NCBI RefSeq assembly: GCF_018760735.1
Contig: NZ_JAHHZN010000001.1
Span: 310,001-374,000 of the forward strand
Length of the DNA stretch: 64,000 bases
Origin: Hymenobacter piscis
Lineage (GTDB): Bacteria; Bacteroidota; Bacteroidia; Cytophagales; Hymenobacteraceae
Direction: 5' to 3'
Shown: positions 34,584 through 42,381 of the stretch, in pieces
Layout of the letters: each line of letters begins with the position of its first letter
Numbering within the stretch: the first letter of the stretch is position 1
The notes under the pieces: generated by a model
Told to the model about the DNA's origin: nothing
Seen by the model: only the letters and a program-made list of their open reading frames with translations
Database searches by the model: none
Made by a program: the position numbers and the translations under genes

Positions 34584-35525
34584 ATGAAGACAATGCTACT
34601 ATTTATCTATTCTGATTTTTCCGCCGCCGTGCGGACCAACCTGCTTCAGGGGCTACCGCCCAACGTCACGCCCGTCTTCCGCACCGACCTGCCCGCCGAC
34701 GAGCAGCGCCCCGCCCTGCACCGCGCCGACCTGCTCCTGGGCAACCCCCCCCCCGACTGGCTGCAGCCGCTGCCGCCCCGGCTCCGGTTCTGGCAGATTG
34801 ACTCGGCCGGTATTGCCCAGTATCAGCACCTGCGCCCTGAGTTTCCGGTGGCCAATATGGGCGACTTCTTCGCCTGGCCCTGCGCCGAGACGATGGTGGC
34901 CGGGCTGCTGGGGCTGCTGCGCTACGTGCCCGAGCTGGCCGTCTGGCAGCAGCAGCGGCAATGGGTAGGCGCGCCCGTGCGCACCCAGCTGGGGCTGCTG
35001 CGGGGCAAGCGGGTGCTGGTGCTGGGGCGCGGCACCATCGGGCGGGCCGTGGCCCAGCAGCTCACCGGCTTCGGCTGCCCCGTGCAGTTTCTGGCCCGCA
35101 CCGACCCCCAGGCCCAGCTCCACACCCGCGCCGACGTGCTGGCCGCCCTGCCCACCACCGATATCGTAGTGAACTGCCTGCCGGGCAGTGCCGAGGGCTA
35201 TTTCTCGGCCGAACTCATTGCCGCCCTGCCCCCGCACGCGCTCTACGCCAGCGTGGGCCGGGGCTCTACCACCGACGAGCAGGCCCTCATCGAGGCCCTG
35301 CAAACCGGCCGCCTGGCCGGGGCCGTGCTCGACGTCACCCAGCAGGAGCCCCTGCCCCTCACCAGCCCCCTCTGGCACCTGCCCCGGGTGCTGCTCACCC
35401 AGCACAGCGGCGGCGGTCAGCCCGGTGAGGAAGCCGGCAAAGCCGACCTGTTTCTGCGGAACCTGCGCTACCTGACCCTGGGGCAGCCCCTGGAAAACGA
35501 AGTACAGCTGATGCGCGGCTATTAA
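34584..35525 (+). CDS. D-2-hydroxyacid dehydrogenase family protein
   Basis: A 313-residue NAD(P)-dependent dehydrogenase. The Rossmann motif LGRGTIGRAVAQQL (GxGxxG, about residues 149-162) is present. Catalytic-type residues: VGRGSTTDEQAL (about 229) and the His in LLTQHSGG (about 275); the Glu of the triad is probably in VTQQEPLPLTSPLW. Members reduce 2-keto acids or act as glyoxylate reductases; substrate not predictable. The usual arginine in the loop region is replaced by the VG-RGST form, which is common. Cytoplasmic. ATG 34584; it is divergent from arsM with about 150 bases between. Confidence 0.85.
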   Translation: MKTMLLFIYSDFSAAVRTNLLQGLPPNVTPVFRTDLPADEQRPALHRADLLLGNPPPDWLQPLPPRLRFWQIDSAGIAQYQHLRPEFPVANMGDFFAWPCAETMVAGLLGLLRYVPELAVWQQQRQWVGAPVRTQLGLLRGKRVLVLGRGTIGRAVAQQLTGFGCPVQFLARTDPQAQLHTRADVLAALPTTDIVVNCLPGSAEGYFSAELIAALPPHALYASVGRGSTTDEQALIEALQTGRLAGAVLDVTQQEPLPLTSPLWHLPRVLLTQHSGGGQPGEEAGKADLFLRNLRYLTLGQPLENEVQLMRGY

Positions 35526-35546
35526 ACCCACAATAAGCGTCTGGCG

Positions 35547-35585
35547 GTCAGGCAAACCGGCATAACGTTTTCCGGTTTGCCTGAT
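35547..35585. terminator. Hairpin after the dehydrogenase gene
   Basis: The stem GTCAGGCAAACCGG / CCGGTTTGCCTGATC around an 11-base T-rich loop; no clear terminal T-run. Confidence 0.6.
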
Positions 35586-35706
35586 CGTACTACCGGTTGG
35601 GGCAGTTGGCCTTCTTCTGCCATATTTTGGGGCGGCCGCGCTTCGGTCGTGCAACCTTTTGCCTCCTGGTCAGGCTCCTGCCCATACCATCTTATTCCGG
35701 TAGGCT

Positions 35707-36222
35707 ATGCAGCTACGCTACTCTTTATTCCTGGCAGTCAGTTGCCTGATGACGCTGACTGCCTGCCCGATGGTGGAGCCCATCGACCCGATTCCGCTCC
35801 CCAGCTACAAGCCCCTGCTCATGGCCCGCAGCCAGCTGGAACAGGCCGTGGCCGTGCTGCCACCGCGCGAGCTGCACAATACCGGCAAAATCTACTTCCG
35901 CGACCCTTACCTGCTCATCAACGAGCAGTATGAGGGGTTACACATCATCGATAACCAGGACCCCAGCCATCCGCAGCCGGTGGCCTTTCTGCGCATTCCC
36001 GGCAACGTGGACGTGACCATGCAGGGCTCCATGCTTTACGCCGACAGCGGCTCCGACCTGCTCACGTTTGATGCCCGCGACATGCAGCACCCGGCTCTGC
36101 TGAACCGGCTACGGGAAGCGGTGCCGGAGCTGCCCATGCCCCAGAGCGGCCTCGTTCCGGACCAGTACCAGGCGGCCAACCGTCCCGCCGACGCCGTGGT
36201 AATCGGCTGGCAGAAACTCTAA
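35707..36222 (+). CDS. LVIVD-repeat lipoprotein, first gene of a three-gene operon
   Basis: A 171-residue lipoprotein with lipobox LTAC (signal MQLRYSLFLAVSCLMTLTAC). The mature part carries LVIVD-type propeller units: YFRDPYLLINEQYEGLHIIDNQDPSHPQPVAF and MLYADSGSDLLTFDARDMQHPALL. These repeats form bladed beta structures on the cell surface; the ligand is unknown. It is shorter than typical LVIVD proteins, so perhaps only part of a propeller is present, completed by the next gene. Next ORF starts 13 bases downstream. Confidence 0.75.
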   Translation: MQLRYSLFLAVSCLMTLTACPMVEPIDPIPLPSYKPLLMARSQLEQAVAVLPPRELHNTGKIYFRDPYLLINEQYEGLHIIDNQDPSHPQPVAFLRIPGNVDVTMQGSMLYADSGSDLLTFDARDMQHPALLNRLREAVPELPMPQSGLVPDQYQAANRPADAVVIGWQKL

Positions 36223-36235
36223 CCCCCCGGACCCG

Positions 36236-36997
36236 ATGAACTACTTTTCCTCCTTCCTGCGGCTGACAGGGGTGCTGCTGAGCCTGTTCTTAACGGCCTG
36301 TAACACCAGCAACGATGCCAGTCCGAACCTGGCCGCCGATAACGGGCAGGGTGGCTCCCTGGCTCGCTTTACGGTACTGGGCAACACGCTCTTTGTAGTC
36401 GATAACCAGAACCTGCGCCTGTTCAGTCTGACAAATCCGGCCGCACCGCAGCCCGGGCAGGTAGTACCGCTGGGCCTGGGTATCGAAACGATTTACCCGC
36501 GCACCCCTTACCTGTTTCTGGGTACCCAGCGCGGCATGTTCATCTTCGATGCCACCGTGCCCGCCCAGCCCCGTCAGGTAGCCTACTACCAACACGTAGC
36601 CAGCTGCGACCCGGTGGTGGTGGATGAGCGCTACGCCTACGTAACGCTGCGCGACGGGCGCACCTGCGGCGGCGGGGCCAACCAGTTGCAGGTAGTGGAC
36701 CTGACCGACCTGTCGGCACCGCACCTGGCCCAGTCCTACCCCATGACGCATCCCATGGGCCTGGGCATCGACAGCACCCTGCTGTTCGTGTGCGACCAGA
36801 ATCAGCTCAAGGTTTTTGATACCCGCACGACGCCCCAGTTGCCCACGCCCGAAATATTCCCGGTGAACGTGTCCGACGTCATTCCCCACCGGGGGCTGCT
36901 GCTCGCCATCGGGCCCGACGGACTTTACCAGTACCGCTACCGCAAGGGCCAGCTCACGGCCCTGAGCAAGCTCGCCGTCAGCCCCACCCGCCAATGA
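36236..36997 (+). CDS. LVIVD-repeat lipoprotein, second gene of the operon
   Basis: A 253-residue lipoprotein; lipobox LTAC at about residue 22. Several LVIVD-like units follow: LRLFSLTNPAAPQPGQVV, YLFLGTQRGMFIFDATVPAQPRQVAYY, YAYVTLRDGRTCGGGANQLQVVDLTDLSAPHLAQSY and LLFVCDQNQLKVFDTRTTPQL. Cys in ASCDP and RTCGGG could form a disulfide. It overlaps the next gene by four bases (ATGA), so translation is coupled. Related in design to the preceding gene; the two may assemble together. Confidence 0.78.
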   Translation: MNYFSSFLRLTGVLLSLFLTACNTSNDASPNLAADNGQGGSLARFTVLGNTLFVVDNQNLRLFSLTNPAAPQPGQVVPLGLGIETIYPRTPYLFLGTQRGMFIFDATVPAQPRQVAYYQHVASCDPVVVDERYAYVTLRDGRTCGGGANQLQVVDLTDLSAPHLAQSYPMTHPMGLGIDSTLLFVCDQNQLKVFDTRTTPQLPTPEIFPVNVSDVIPHRGLLLAIGPDGLYQYRYRKGQLTALSKLAVSPTRQ

Positions 36998-37674
36998 AAG
37001 GGTTGCTTATGGGGGTCGGGTTGCTGAGCATCGGCTTGCTTTCGGAGGCCCAGGGCCAGTCGGTGGCGGCCCGGCCGGTTAGGGAGACCGGGCGCCAATG
37101 GGGTTTCTCGGTCGATTTGCTGCCGCTGCTGGCCAGTGGCTACCACCTGAGTGCGGAAAGGCGACTGGGGACAAGTAGCCGGCAAAAGGTGGTCCTTACG
37201 CCCCAGTTTTACCGGGGCCCGGTCAGTGACCTCACTTCGGACCGGCACGAGGGCGACACCGACCGGGTGCGGGGTTGGGGACTGGCCGCCCAGCATCGTT
37301 TCTATCTGGGTCGGCAGGCCACCCCGCTCACGGGCTCCTATTTGGCCTACGGGGTAAGCTACCAGCACTTTGATATGCAGTTCCGGGCCGTAAGCTGGCA
37401 GTCGGAGTTGGCTGCGGATGGCCTCTATTACTATCAGAGCCGCCTGCGCAACCAAACCGAAGCCATTGACCGCTACGGCGCCAGCATAGTGGCAGGCCAG
37501 CAGATGGAGGCCACTGGCACGCCCTTTTTTCTCGATTTCTTCCTGGGCCTGGGATGGCGCCACGCCACCTCCCGGACTACCCTGCCCGGCCGGCACTTCG
37601 CCGCTACCCCCCGCGACTACGGCAAGGCGGGCGCTTACCTGCCGATAGGTTTCCGGTTGGGGTGGCACTTATGA
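36994..37674 (+). CDS. Outer-membrane beta-barrel-like protein, third gene of the operon
   Basis: A 226-residue protein. Signal peptide MKGLLMGVGLLSIGLLSEAQGQS. The rest consists of alternating strands ending in an aromatic residue, e.g. WGFSVDLLPLLASGYHLSAERRL, VVLTPQFYRGPVSDL, SYLAYGVSYQHFDM and AYLPIGFRLGWHL, and the final residues resemble the C-terminal strand of outer-membrane barrels. Coupled to the LVIVD gene by a 4-base overlap, so the three proteins may form one surface assembly. Exact function unknown. Confidence 0.72.
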   Translation: MKGLLMGVGLLSIGLLSEAQGQSVAARPVRETGRQWGFSVDLLPLLASGYHLSAERRLGTSSRQKVVLTPQFYRGPVSDLTSDRHEGDTDRVRGWGLAAQHRFYLGRQATPLTGSYLAYGVSYQHFDMQFRAVSWQSELAADGLYYYQSRLRNQTEAIDRYGASIVAGQQMEATGTPFFLDFFLGLGWRHATSRTTLPGRHFAATPRDYGKAGAYLPIGFRLGWHL

Positions 37675-37741
37675 GCCCCGGACGGCCATAACCCGGTCCG
37701 GCAGAACGGAGTAACTAGAACACGTCCTATTCCTCCGTCTC

Positions 37742-38317
37742 ATGCAAACCACCCGTATTTTCTCCGCCGATTCCGAAGCCGCCCTCTGGGAGCAGGTCAC
37801 GGCCGACCTGGGCCGCCAGGCCGACCTCTACGACTACCGCGCCGAACTCTGCCAGCAGCACTACCGGGTGTGGCTGGAAATTGACATCGATCTGGGCGGC
37901 GGCTTCGAGGGCGGCTACGAAATCACGACGCTGCGGGCCGAGGTACCCGGGCGGCCCACCCTCCACTTTGCCCTCCACGAGCAGGACTGGATCCACGAGC
38001 TGGGCAAGCTGCTGGGGCTGCAAGACGTGGAACTGGGCTTCGCCGACCTCGACAAAACGTTCATCATCACCACTAACGACGCCAGCGCCCTGCGCCAGCT
38101 ACTGGCTGAGCCCGACGTGCACGCCATTCTGCTGCGCCACCCGGCCGGCCGCCTCACCCTGGCCCCCGCCTCCGACGAAGCCCACGCCCCCGTTGTGCTC
38201 ACCTTCAGCGAGGAGCGCGCCCTGCTGGAACCCGAGCAGCTGCGGGAAATCTACCACCTGCTGCTGCGCCTGCTGCAACAGTTGGCCCCGGCCCCGCTCA
38301 CCTTTCCTCCCCTGTAA
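37742..38317 (+). CDS. Hypothetical cytoplasmic protein
   Basis: A 191-residue acidic protein with no signal peptide and no recognised family. Features: YRVWLEIDIDLGGGFEGGYEITTLRAEVPG (about residues 43-72, beta-rich), HELGKLLGLQDVELGFADLDKTFIITTND and a Leu-rich C-terminal helix (LREIYHLLLRLLQQLAP). ATG 37742 with a short AT-rich upstream. Followed by a very strong bidirectional terminator, so it is monocistronic. It resembles small proteins conserved in related bacteria, but no function can be given. Confidence 0.6.
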   Translation: MQTTRIFSADSEAALWEQVTADLGRQADLYDYRAELCQQHYRVWLEIDIDLGGGFEGGYEITTLRAEVPGRPTLHFALHEQDWIHELGKLLGLQDVELGFADLDKTFIITTNDASALRQLLAEPDVHAILLRHPAGRLTLAPASDEAHAPVVLTFSEERALLEPEQLREIYHLLLRLLQQLAPAPLTFPPL

Positions 38318-38334
38318 GGAATCCTGAGCTTTCT

Positions 38335-38389
38335 AAAACACCCCGGCCCGGCCGCAACTATTGGGTTGCGGCCGGGCCGGGGTGTTTTT
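38335..38389. terminator. 24-bp stem bidirectional terminator
   Basis: The stem AAAACACCCCGGCCCGGCCG..CGGCCGGGCCGGGGTGTTTT is perfect over 24 bp with loop TATTGG and has T-runs in both directions. It serves the + gene on the left and the small membrane gene on the right. Confidence 0.95.
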
Positions 38390-38406
38390 CAGGGATGAAA
38401 TCCGAC

Positions 38407-38541
38407 TTAACGGCCGGGAATGATGCCCACCAGGTGCAGTACCCAGAACAGGCAGTAAACGGCCGGAATGAACAGAGCGTAAGCCCACCAGGGCAGGCGG
38501 TTCAGGCCGCGTTGTACGGGCCATTTGCTGTAAACTTCCAT
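38407..38541 (-). CDS. Small membrane protein (44 residues)
   Basis: ATG 38539-38541 to TAA 38407-38409. The sequence is MEVYSKWPVQRGLNRLPWWA followed by YALFIPAVYCLFWVLHLVGI and IPGR. A positively charged N-terminal segment precedes a single membrane helix of about 20 residues (WWAYALFIPAVYCLFWVLHLVGI). It has a dedicated terminator on its left. Coding potential is supported by the ordered domain arrangement, but conservation could not be tested. Possibly regulatory or a membrane-complex subunit. Confidence 0.55.
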   Translation of the reverse strand: MEVYSKWPVQRGLNRLPWWAYALFIPAVYCLFWVLHLVGIIPGR

Positions 38542-38604
38542 AGTTTCCCGAGTAGAAGGTGAGTTGACTCCCGGAATATACAGAAATTCGCATCAATCTC
38601 ATTT

Positions 38605-38991
38605 TCAGGACACCAGCTGCCCAAACAGCTGCTCCAGCGTAGCGCCGGCGTCTTCGCAGAGGCCCGGGTGCACGGCCGAGGTCTGGACCACCGTGCTGCG
38701 GGTGGCCGTGAGCCAGCGGAAGCGGGCGGCCACGGCCAGCTGCCCGATGGGCCCGCCCTCCCGGCGGCCGGCGCAGATGCGCTCAAATGCCCGCAGGCGG
38801 GCCCGCAGGTCGTCGAAATCCAGCTCGGAGGAGGTGAAGGCGCGCAGGCGGTCTTCGGGCAGGTGGCAGCGGGTTTGCAGAAAGCCCTGGGCGGCGCAGT
38901 ACAGAATCACGCCCACGTTCAGAAACTCCTCGCGCTCCACGCGCGGGACCACGCGCAGCACGGCGTACTCAAATAAGTGCTTGTCGGGCAT
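38605..38991 (-). CDS. DUF3037-family protein
   Basis: A 128-residue protein matching DUF3037 in its opening (FEYAVLRVVPRVEREEFLNVGVILYC, about residues 6-31) and its later block LRARLRAFERICAGRREGGPIGQL and RFRWLTATRSTVVQTSAVHPG. No function is established for the family. The gene begins inside the 3' end of the HipA-like kinase gene (23-base overlap), so they are translationally coupled; this pairing is seen in other bacteria. Start ATG 38989-38991 (an upstream in-frame ATG exists at 39009). Confidence 0.8.
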   Translation of the reverse strand: MPDKHLFEYAVLRVVPRVEREEFLNVGVILYCAAQGFLQTRCHLPEDRLRAFTSSELDFDDLRARLRAFERICAGRREGGPIGQLAVAARFRWLTATRSTVVQTSAVHPGLCEDAGATLEQLFGQLVS

Positions 38992-39760
38992 TTTCGGCTT
39001 CCTGAACAAAGGTGGAAGAAGCGGCCAGGCGGGCCGTCAGGAACTGCACGTACTGGGCGCGCTGCTCGGCCGGGGTCAGGTCGGGCTCCTGCAGCCACTC
39101 ATCGGGCACCAGCGCCACCACGGCCTCAATAACGGCGGGCGTGAGGCGGGCGTGGCCCGCGGCATCGGCAGCGGCCAGGGCCGTGGCTTGGGGCAGCAGC
39201 ACGTGGTCTTTTATCTGCGGAAACGGGCGCGGCCTGGGGGCCGCCCAGCCGGCCCCGGCGTGGTGCACGTAGAGGGCCGCGCCGTGGTCGATGAGCCAGA
39301 GCTCCCGGTGCCACATGAGCAGGTTGGTGTTGCGGGCGGTGCGGTCCACGTTCAGCGTCAGGCAGTCGAGCCACACGATGAGCGAGGCCAGCTCGGGCTC
39401 CACGTCGAGCAGCAGCGGGTCGAAGGTACTGGCGCCCGAGAGGAAGTGCAGGGCCAGGTTCAGGCCGGTGCTGAAGCGCAACAAATCCTGGATTTCCTCG
39501 TCGGGCTCGGTGCGGCCGAAGGCTTCGCTCAGGTGAATAAATACCAGCTCGGGCATGCGTAAGCCCAGTTGCCGGGCCAGCTCGCCCACCACCAGCTCGG
39601 CAATGAGCGCCTTCAGCCCCTGGCCCGCGCCCCGGAACTTGACCACGTACATAAATCCGTCGTCGGCTTCCACCAGGGCGGGCAGGGAGCCGCCTTCGCG
39701 CAGCGGAATCACGTAGCGCGTGACGTCAACGGTTCTCAAGGCAAGGGCAGGAGCCGACAT
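38969..39760 (-). CDS. HipA-like kinase (HipA_2 type)
   Basis: A 263-residue protein. The start of the kinase-like fold is VKFRGAGQGLKALIAELVVGELARQLGLRMPEL (nucleotide-loop region); the catalytic-like section is LIVWLDCLTLNVDRTARNTNLLMWHRELWLIDHGAAL (about residues 135-171), where D-x-x-x-x-N (DRTARN) and IDHG match the catalytic and Mg-binding residues of HipA/PI3K-like kinases. Short size and absence of a HipB-type partner distinguish it from classical HipA toxins. Its partner is the downstream DUF3037 gene. Whether it phosphorylates a tRNA synthetase, as HipA does, is unknown. Start ATG 39758-39760. Confidence 0.8.
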   Translation of the reverse strand: MSAPALALRTVDVTRYVIPLREGGSLPALVEADDGFMYVVKFRGAGQGLKALIAELVVGELARQLGLRMPELVFIHLSEAFGRTEPDEEIQDLLRFSTGLNLALHFLSGASTFDPLLLDVEPELASLIVWLDCLTLNVDRTARNTNLLMWHRELWLIDHGAALYVHHAGAGWAAPRPRPFPQIKDHVLLPQATALAAADAAGHARLTPAVIEAVVALVPDEWLQEPDLTPAEQRAQYVQFLTARLAASSTFVQEAENARQALI

Positions 39761-39869
39761 ACGGAGCAACAAAATCAGAAGGGAAGGACAAAGAACGGAC
39801 AAACCGCGGGGTTTCGCGGCGGAAAAGTGGAAAACGGGAATGACTTGAAGTAGTGCCGAAAGCAGGTTG

Positions 39870-39961
39870 TTATGCCGAGCGGAGCGCGGCATCTCGCGTG
39901 CTGACGTTGAGTTACCATTCCAACGTCAGCACGCGAGATGCCTTGGCTCCGCTCGGAATGA
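39870..39961. repeat. Second CCGAGC/GACGTTG long hairpin
   Basis: Arms 39870-39909 and 39921-39961 are complementary for about 40 bp with few mismatches, loop AGTTACCATTC (11 bases). Same family as 12249-12343. It lies between two minus-strand genes, before the esterase stop and behind the kinase start. The arms share ATCTCGCGKGCTGACGTTG with the first copy. Confidence 0.9.
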
Positions 39962-39990
39962 GGGCCTTTTATTACTGACGCCCTCCTGAC

Positions 39991-41163
39991 CTATTCTGCC
40001 ACTTTCACCAACTGCCGGTACAAGGGCTGGCCATTGACTTCGGCGCGGAGCCAGTAGGTGCCGGGGGCCCAGCCCTGGGTGCTCAGCAGCAGGCTGCCGT
40101 CGGCGGCGCGGCGCAGGGCGGCGGGCACGCGGCGGCCTACGGCATCCGTCACCTGCGCCTGGGCCGGGTCGAGGGTTCCCTGGGTCAGACGCACGCTCAC
40201 CGTTCCGCGCACGGGGTTCGGGGATACCGTCAGGCGTCCCGATTCGGGCCGGGTGGCGGGCGTGGTGGCCGTTACGAGGCCGCTGAGCTGGTAGCGGCGC
40301 AGAAAGCGCCACACTACCTTGCTGGCGTCCATGTCGCGGTTCGTGACGCCGATGTTGACGGGGGCGCCGGGCCAGGTGTGGCCGCCCCCGATGATGCGGT
40401 AATGCTCCACCACGCTGCCGTTGCGCCCCCCACTGAATACCTGCCGCTCGGCTGTGCTGCCGTCGTTGGGGTCGAGGTCGGGCAGCTGGGTGATGAGGGG
40501 CGTGGGGTTGCAGCCGTTGCGCCGGGCCCAGGCCGCCACCAATTCCGGAATCGGCACAAACACCGCGTTGCCCGCGTAGGGCACGGTGCCGTCGGCGGTG
40601 CCGTGGATTTCCAGCACCGGCACCGCCCGGGCCGGCGTGCAGGCCGCCACGTGGCTGCTGGCCATGCTGCCCGTGACGGAAGCAATGGCGGCCACCCGGT
40701 TGCTGAGCTGGCAGGCCAGTTCATAGCTCATAAAGCCGCCGTTGCTCATGCCGGTGCTGTACACGCGCTGGGCGTTGACGCGGTATTTGGCGCTGATGGA
40801 GTCAATAAGCGCACTCAGGAAACCTACGTCGTCGGGTCCACCCAGGGCGTAGGGCAGGAAGGTATTCCAGTAGCGCCGGTTGGTGCCGTCGAGGGTACCG
40901 TTGGGGTGCACTACCAGGAAGTTGGCCGTGTCGGCAATGGCGCGGAAGTCGCCGTACTGCTCCTGTTCCACGTTGTTGGAGCCGTAGCCGTGCAGGTTCA
41001 GCAGCAGGGGCACGGGCTGGGTACCGGTGTAGGCCTTGGGCAGGTAGAGGCGGTAGTCGCGCACGACGCCACCGAAGCGGATGGAGCCCGTAACGGTTTG
41101 CTGGGCGGGGGCGGTGAGGCCGGCCAGCACCAGGCCGGCCGTAAGCAGTACGGAACGCATCAT
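39991..41163 (-). CDS. Secreted PHB-depolymerase/feruloyl-esterase-like hydrolase with T9SS domain
   Basis: A 390-residue alpha/beta hydrolase. Signal peptide MMRSVLLTAGLVLAGLTAPAQ. Family signs: VPLLLNLHGYGSNN (oxyanion region, about residue 50), nucleophile STGMSNGGFMSYE (G-x-S-x-G as GMSNG, about 140), HGTADGTVPY (catalytic Asp region) and GGGHTWPG (catalytic His). This is the LpqC/PHB-depolymerase (CE1-like) family, which cleaves polyesters, feruloyl esters or acetylxylan; the substrate cannot be told. The C-terminus (LTVSPNPVRGTVSVRLTQ..GWAPGTYWLRAEV) is a T9SS type A domain. Start either ATG 41161-41163 or the adjacent ATG 41158-41160. Confidence 0.88.
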   Translation of the reverse strand: MMRSVLLTAGLVLAGLTAPAQQTVTGSIRFGGVVRDYRLYLPKAYTGTQPVPLLLNLHGYGSNNVEQEQYGDFRAIADTANFLVVHPNGTLDGTNRRYWNTFLPYALGGPDDVGFLSALIDSISAKYRVNAQRVYSTGMSNGGFMSYELACQLSNRVAAIASVTGSMASSHVAACTPARAVPVLEIHGTADGTVPYAGNAVFVPIPELVAAWARRNGCNPTPLITQLPDLDPNDGSTAERQVFSGGRNGSVVEHYRIIGGGHTWPGAPVNIGVTNRDMDASKVVWRFLRRYQLSGLVTATTPATRPESGRLTVSPNPVRGTVSVRLTQGTLDPAQAQVTDAVGRRVPAALRRAADGSLLLSTQGWAPGTYWLRAEVNGQPLYRQLVKVAE

Positions 41164-41348
41164 CGGAAAAAGAAGAAAAGCAGCGTGCGAAAGCCGGTGG
41201 AAAACACCCAAAATCGGGCGCCTTCTTTTAAAGACGGATAAACCCGCGCTATGTTTAGCCGTTGGAAGCCTGCAAGCCCCGGCCGCGGGCTCCGCTCCGG
41301 GCCGCTCATCAGCGCCCGCCGCCCCTTCACTGACTTACGTTTTTGCCC

Positions 41349-42296
41349 ATGTCCCGCATCGTTACGCTCACGCTCAACCCCACCGTCGATAAAAGCACCA
41401 CCGCCGACCAGATTCTGCCCGACCATAAGCTGCGCTGCACCAAGCCCAAGTTTGAGCCCGGCGGGGGCGGCATCAACGTGTCGCGGGCGCTCAGGCGCCT
41501 GGGTACCGATTCGGTGGCCGTGTTTCCGGTGGGCGGCCCCAGCGGGGTGCTGCTGCGCCAGCTGCTGAGCGCGGAGGAAATCGAGCAGCGCCCCATCGAA
41601 ACCGAGGGCTGGACCCGGGAAAACTTCATCGTGGTAGATAGCTCCTCGGGCCAGCAGTACCGCTTCGGCATGCCCGGCGCCGAGCTGCAGCCCGAGGAGC
41701 AGCAGCGGGTGCTGCGGGCACTCGAAGAGTTGCCCCGGCATCCCGAGTTTCTGGTCATCAGCGGCAGCCTGCCCCCCGGCGTAGCCCCCGAGTTTCTGGT
41801 GGAGGTGGTGCGGGCGGCCAAAGCCCAGGGCGTGCGGGTAATTGCCGATACTTCCGGCCCCGCCCTGCGGGCCCTGCTGCAGGAAGGCGTGTACCTGACC
41901 AAGCCCAACGTGGGTGAGCTCAGCAAGATGACCGGCGTGGAGGAGCTCGACAACGAGGCCGTGGCCGACGCGGCCCGCCAGCTGGTCGCCAGCGGCCAGT
42001 CCGAGGTGGTGGTGGTATCGATGGGCCCCCAGGGCGCCTGCGTGGTGTCGGCCGCCGGCACCGACTACATCCCGGCCCCGTCGGTGAAGAAGCGCAGCAC
42101 CGTGGGCGCCGGCGACAGTATGGTGGCCGGCCTGGTGCACGGGCTGGCCACGGGCCGCAGCCTGCGCGAAACGGCCCGCCTGGGCGTGGCCTGCGGCTCG
42201 GCCGCCACCATGAACCCCGGCACCGAGCTCTTCAAAAAAGCCGACGTGGACAAGCTCTACCAGTGGCTGCTGCACACCATGCCGGCCCAGGCCTAG
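41349..42296 (+). CDS. 1-phosphofructokinase-family (PfkB) sugar kinase
   Basis: A 315-residue kinase with the PfkB N-terminal TLTLNPTVDKS and the glycine-rich GGGGINVSRALRRLG (about residues 37-51). The C-terminal signature VGAGDSMVAGLVHGLATG (about 252-269) carries the anion-hole and the catalytic Asp (GAGDS). The family includes FruK, LacC and Pfk-2-like enzymes; GGGGINVSRALR plus KPNVGELSKM suggest fructose-1-phosphate or 6-phosphofructokinase activity. No PTS genes are adjacent, so Pfk-2-like use is possible. ATG 41349 was chosen. Directly followed by a tandem repeat. Confidence 0.88.
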   Translation: MSRIVTLTLNPTVDKSTTADQILPDHKLRCTKPKFEPGGGGINVSRALRRLGTDSVAVFPVGGPSGVLLRQLLSAEEIEQRPIETEGWTRENFIVVDSSSGQQYRFGMPGAELQPEEQQRVLRALEELPRHPEFLVISGSLPPGVAPEFLVEVVRAAKAQGVRVIADTSGPALRALLQEGVYLTKPNVGELSKMTGVEELDNEAVADAARQLVASGQSEVVVVSMGPQGACVVSAAGTDYIPAPSVKKRSTVGAGDSMVAGLVHGLATGRSLRETARLGVACGSAATMNPGTELFKKADVDKLYQWLLHTMPAQA

Positions 42297-42300
42297 CCCG

Positions 42301-42345
42301 CTCCCCAATTCACTCCTCCCCAATTCACTCCTCCCCAATTCACTC
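42301..42345. repeat. Three tandem 15-base repeats behind the kinase stop
   Basis: CTCCCCAATTCACTC occurs three times in perfect tandem, 5 bases after the kinase TAG stop, followed by a partial unit. The complementary strand contains TGA in each unit (GAGTGAATTGGGGAG). Single arm, no inverted partner. Confidence 0.9.
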
Positions 42346-42381
42346 CTCTCTGTTTCCTCCCTCACTCTCGCTCCTCGTTCT

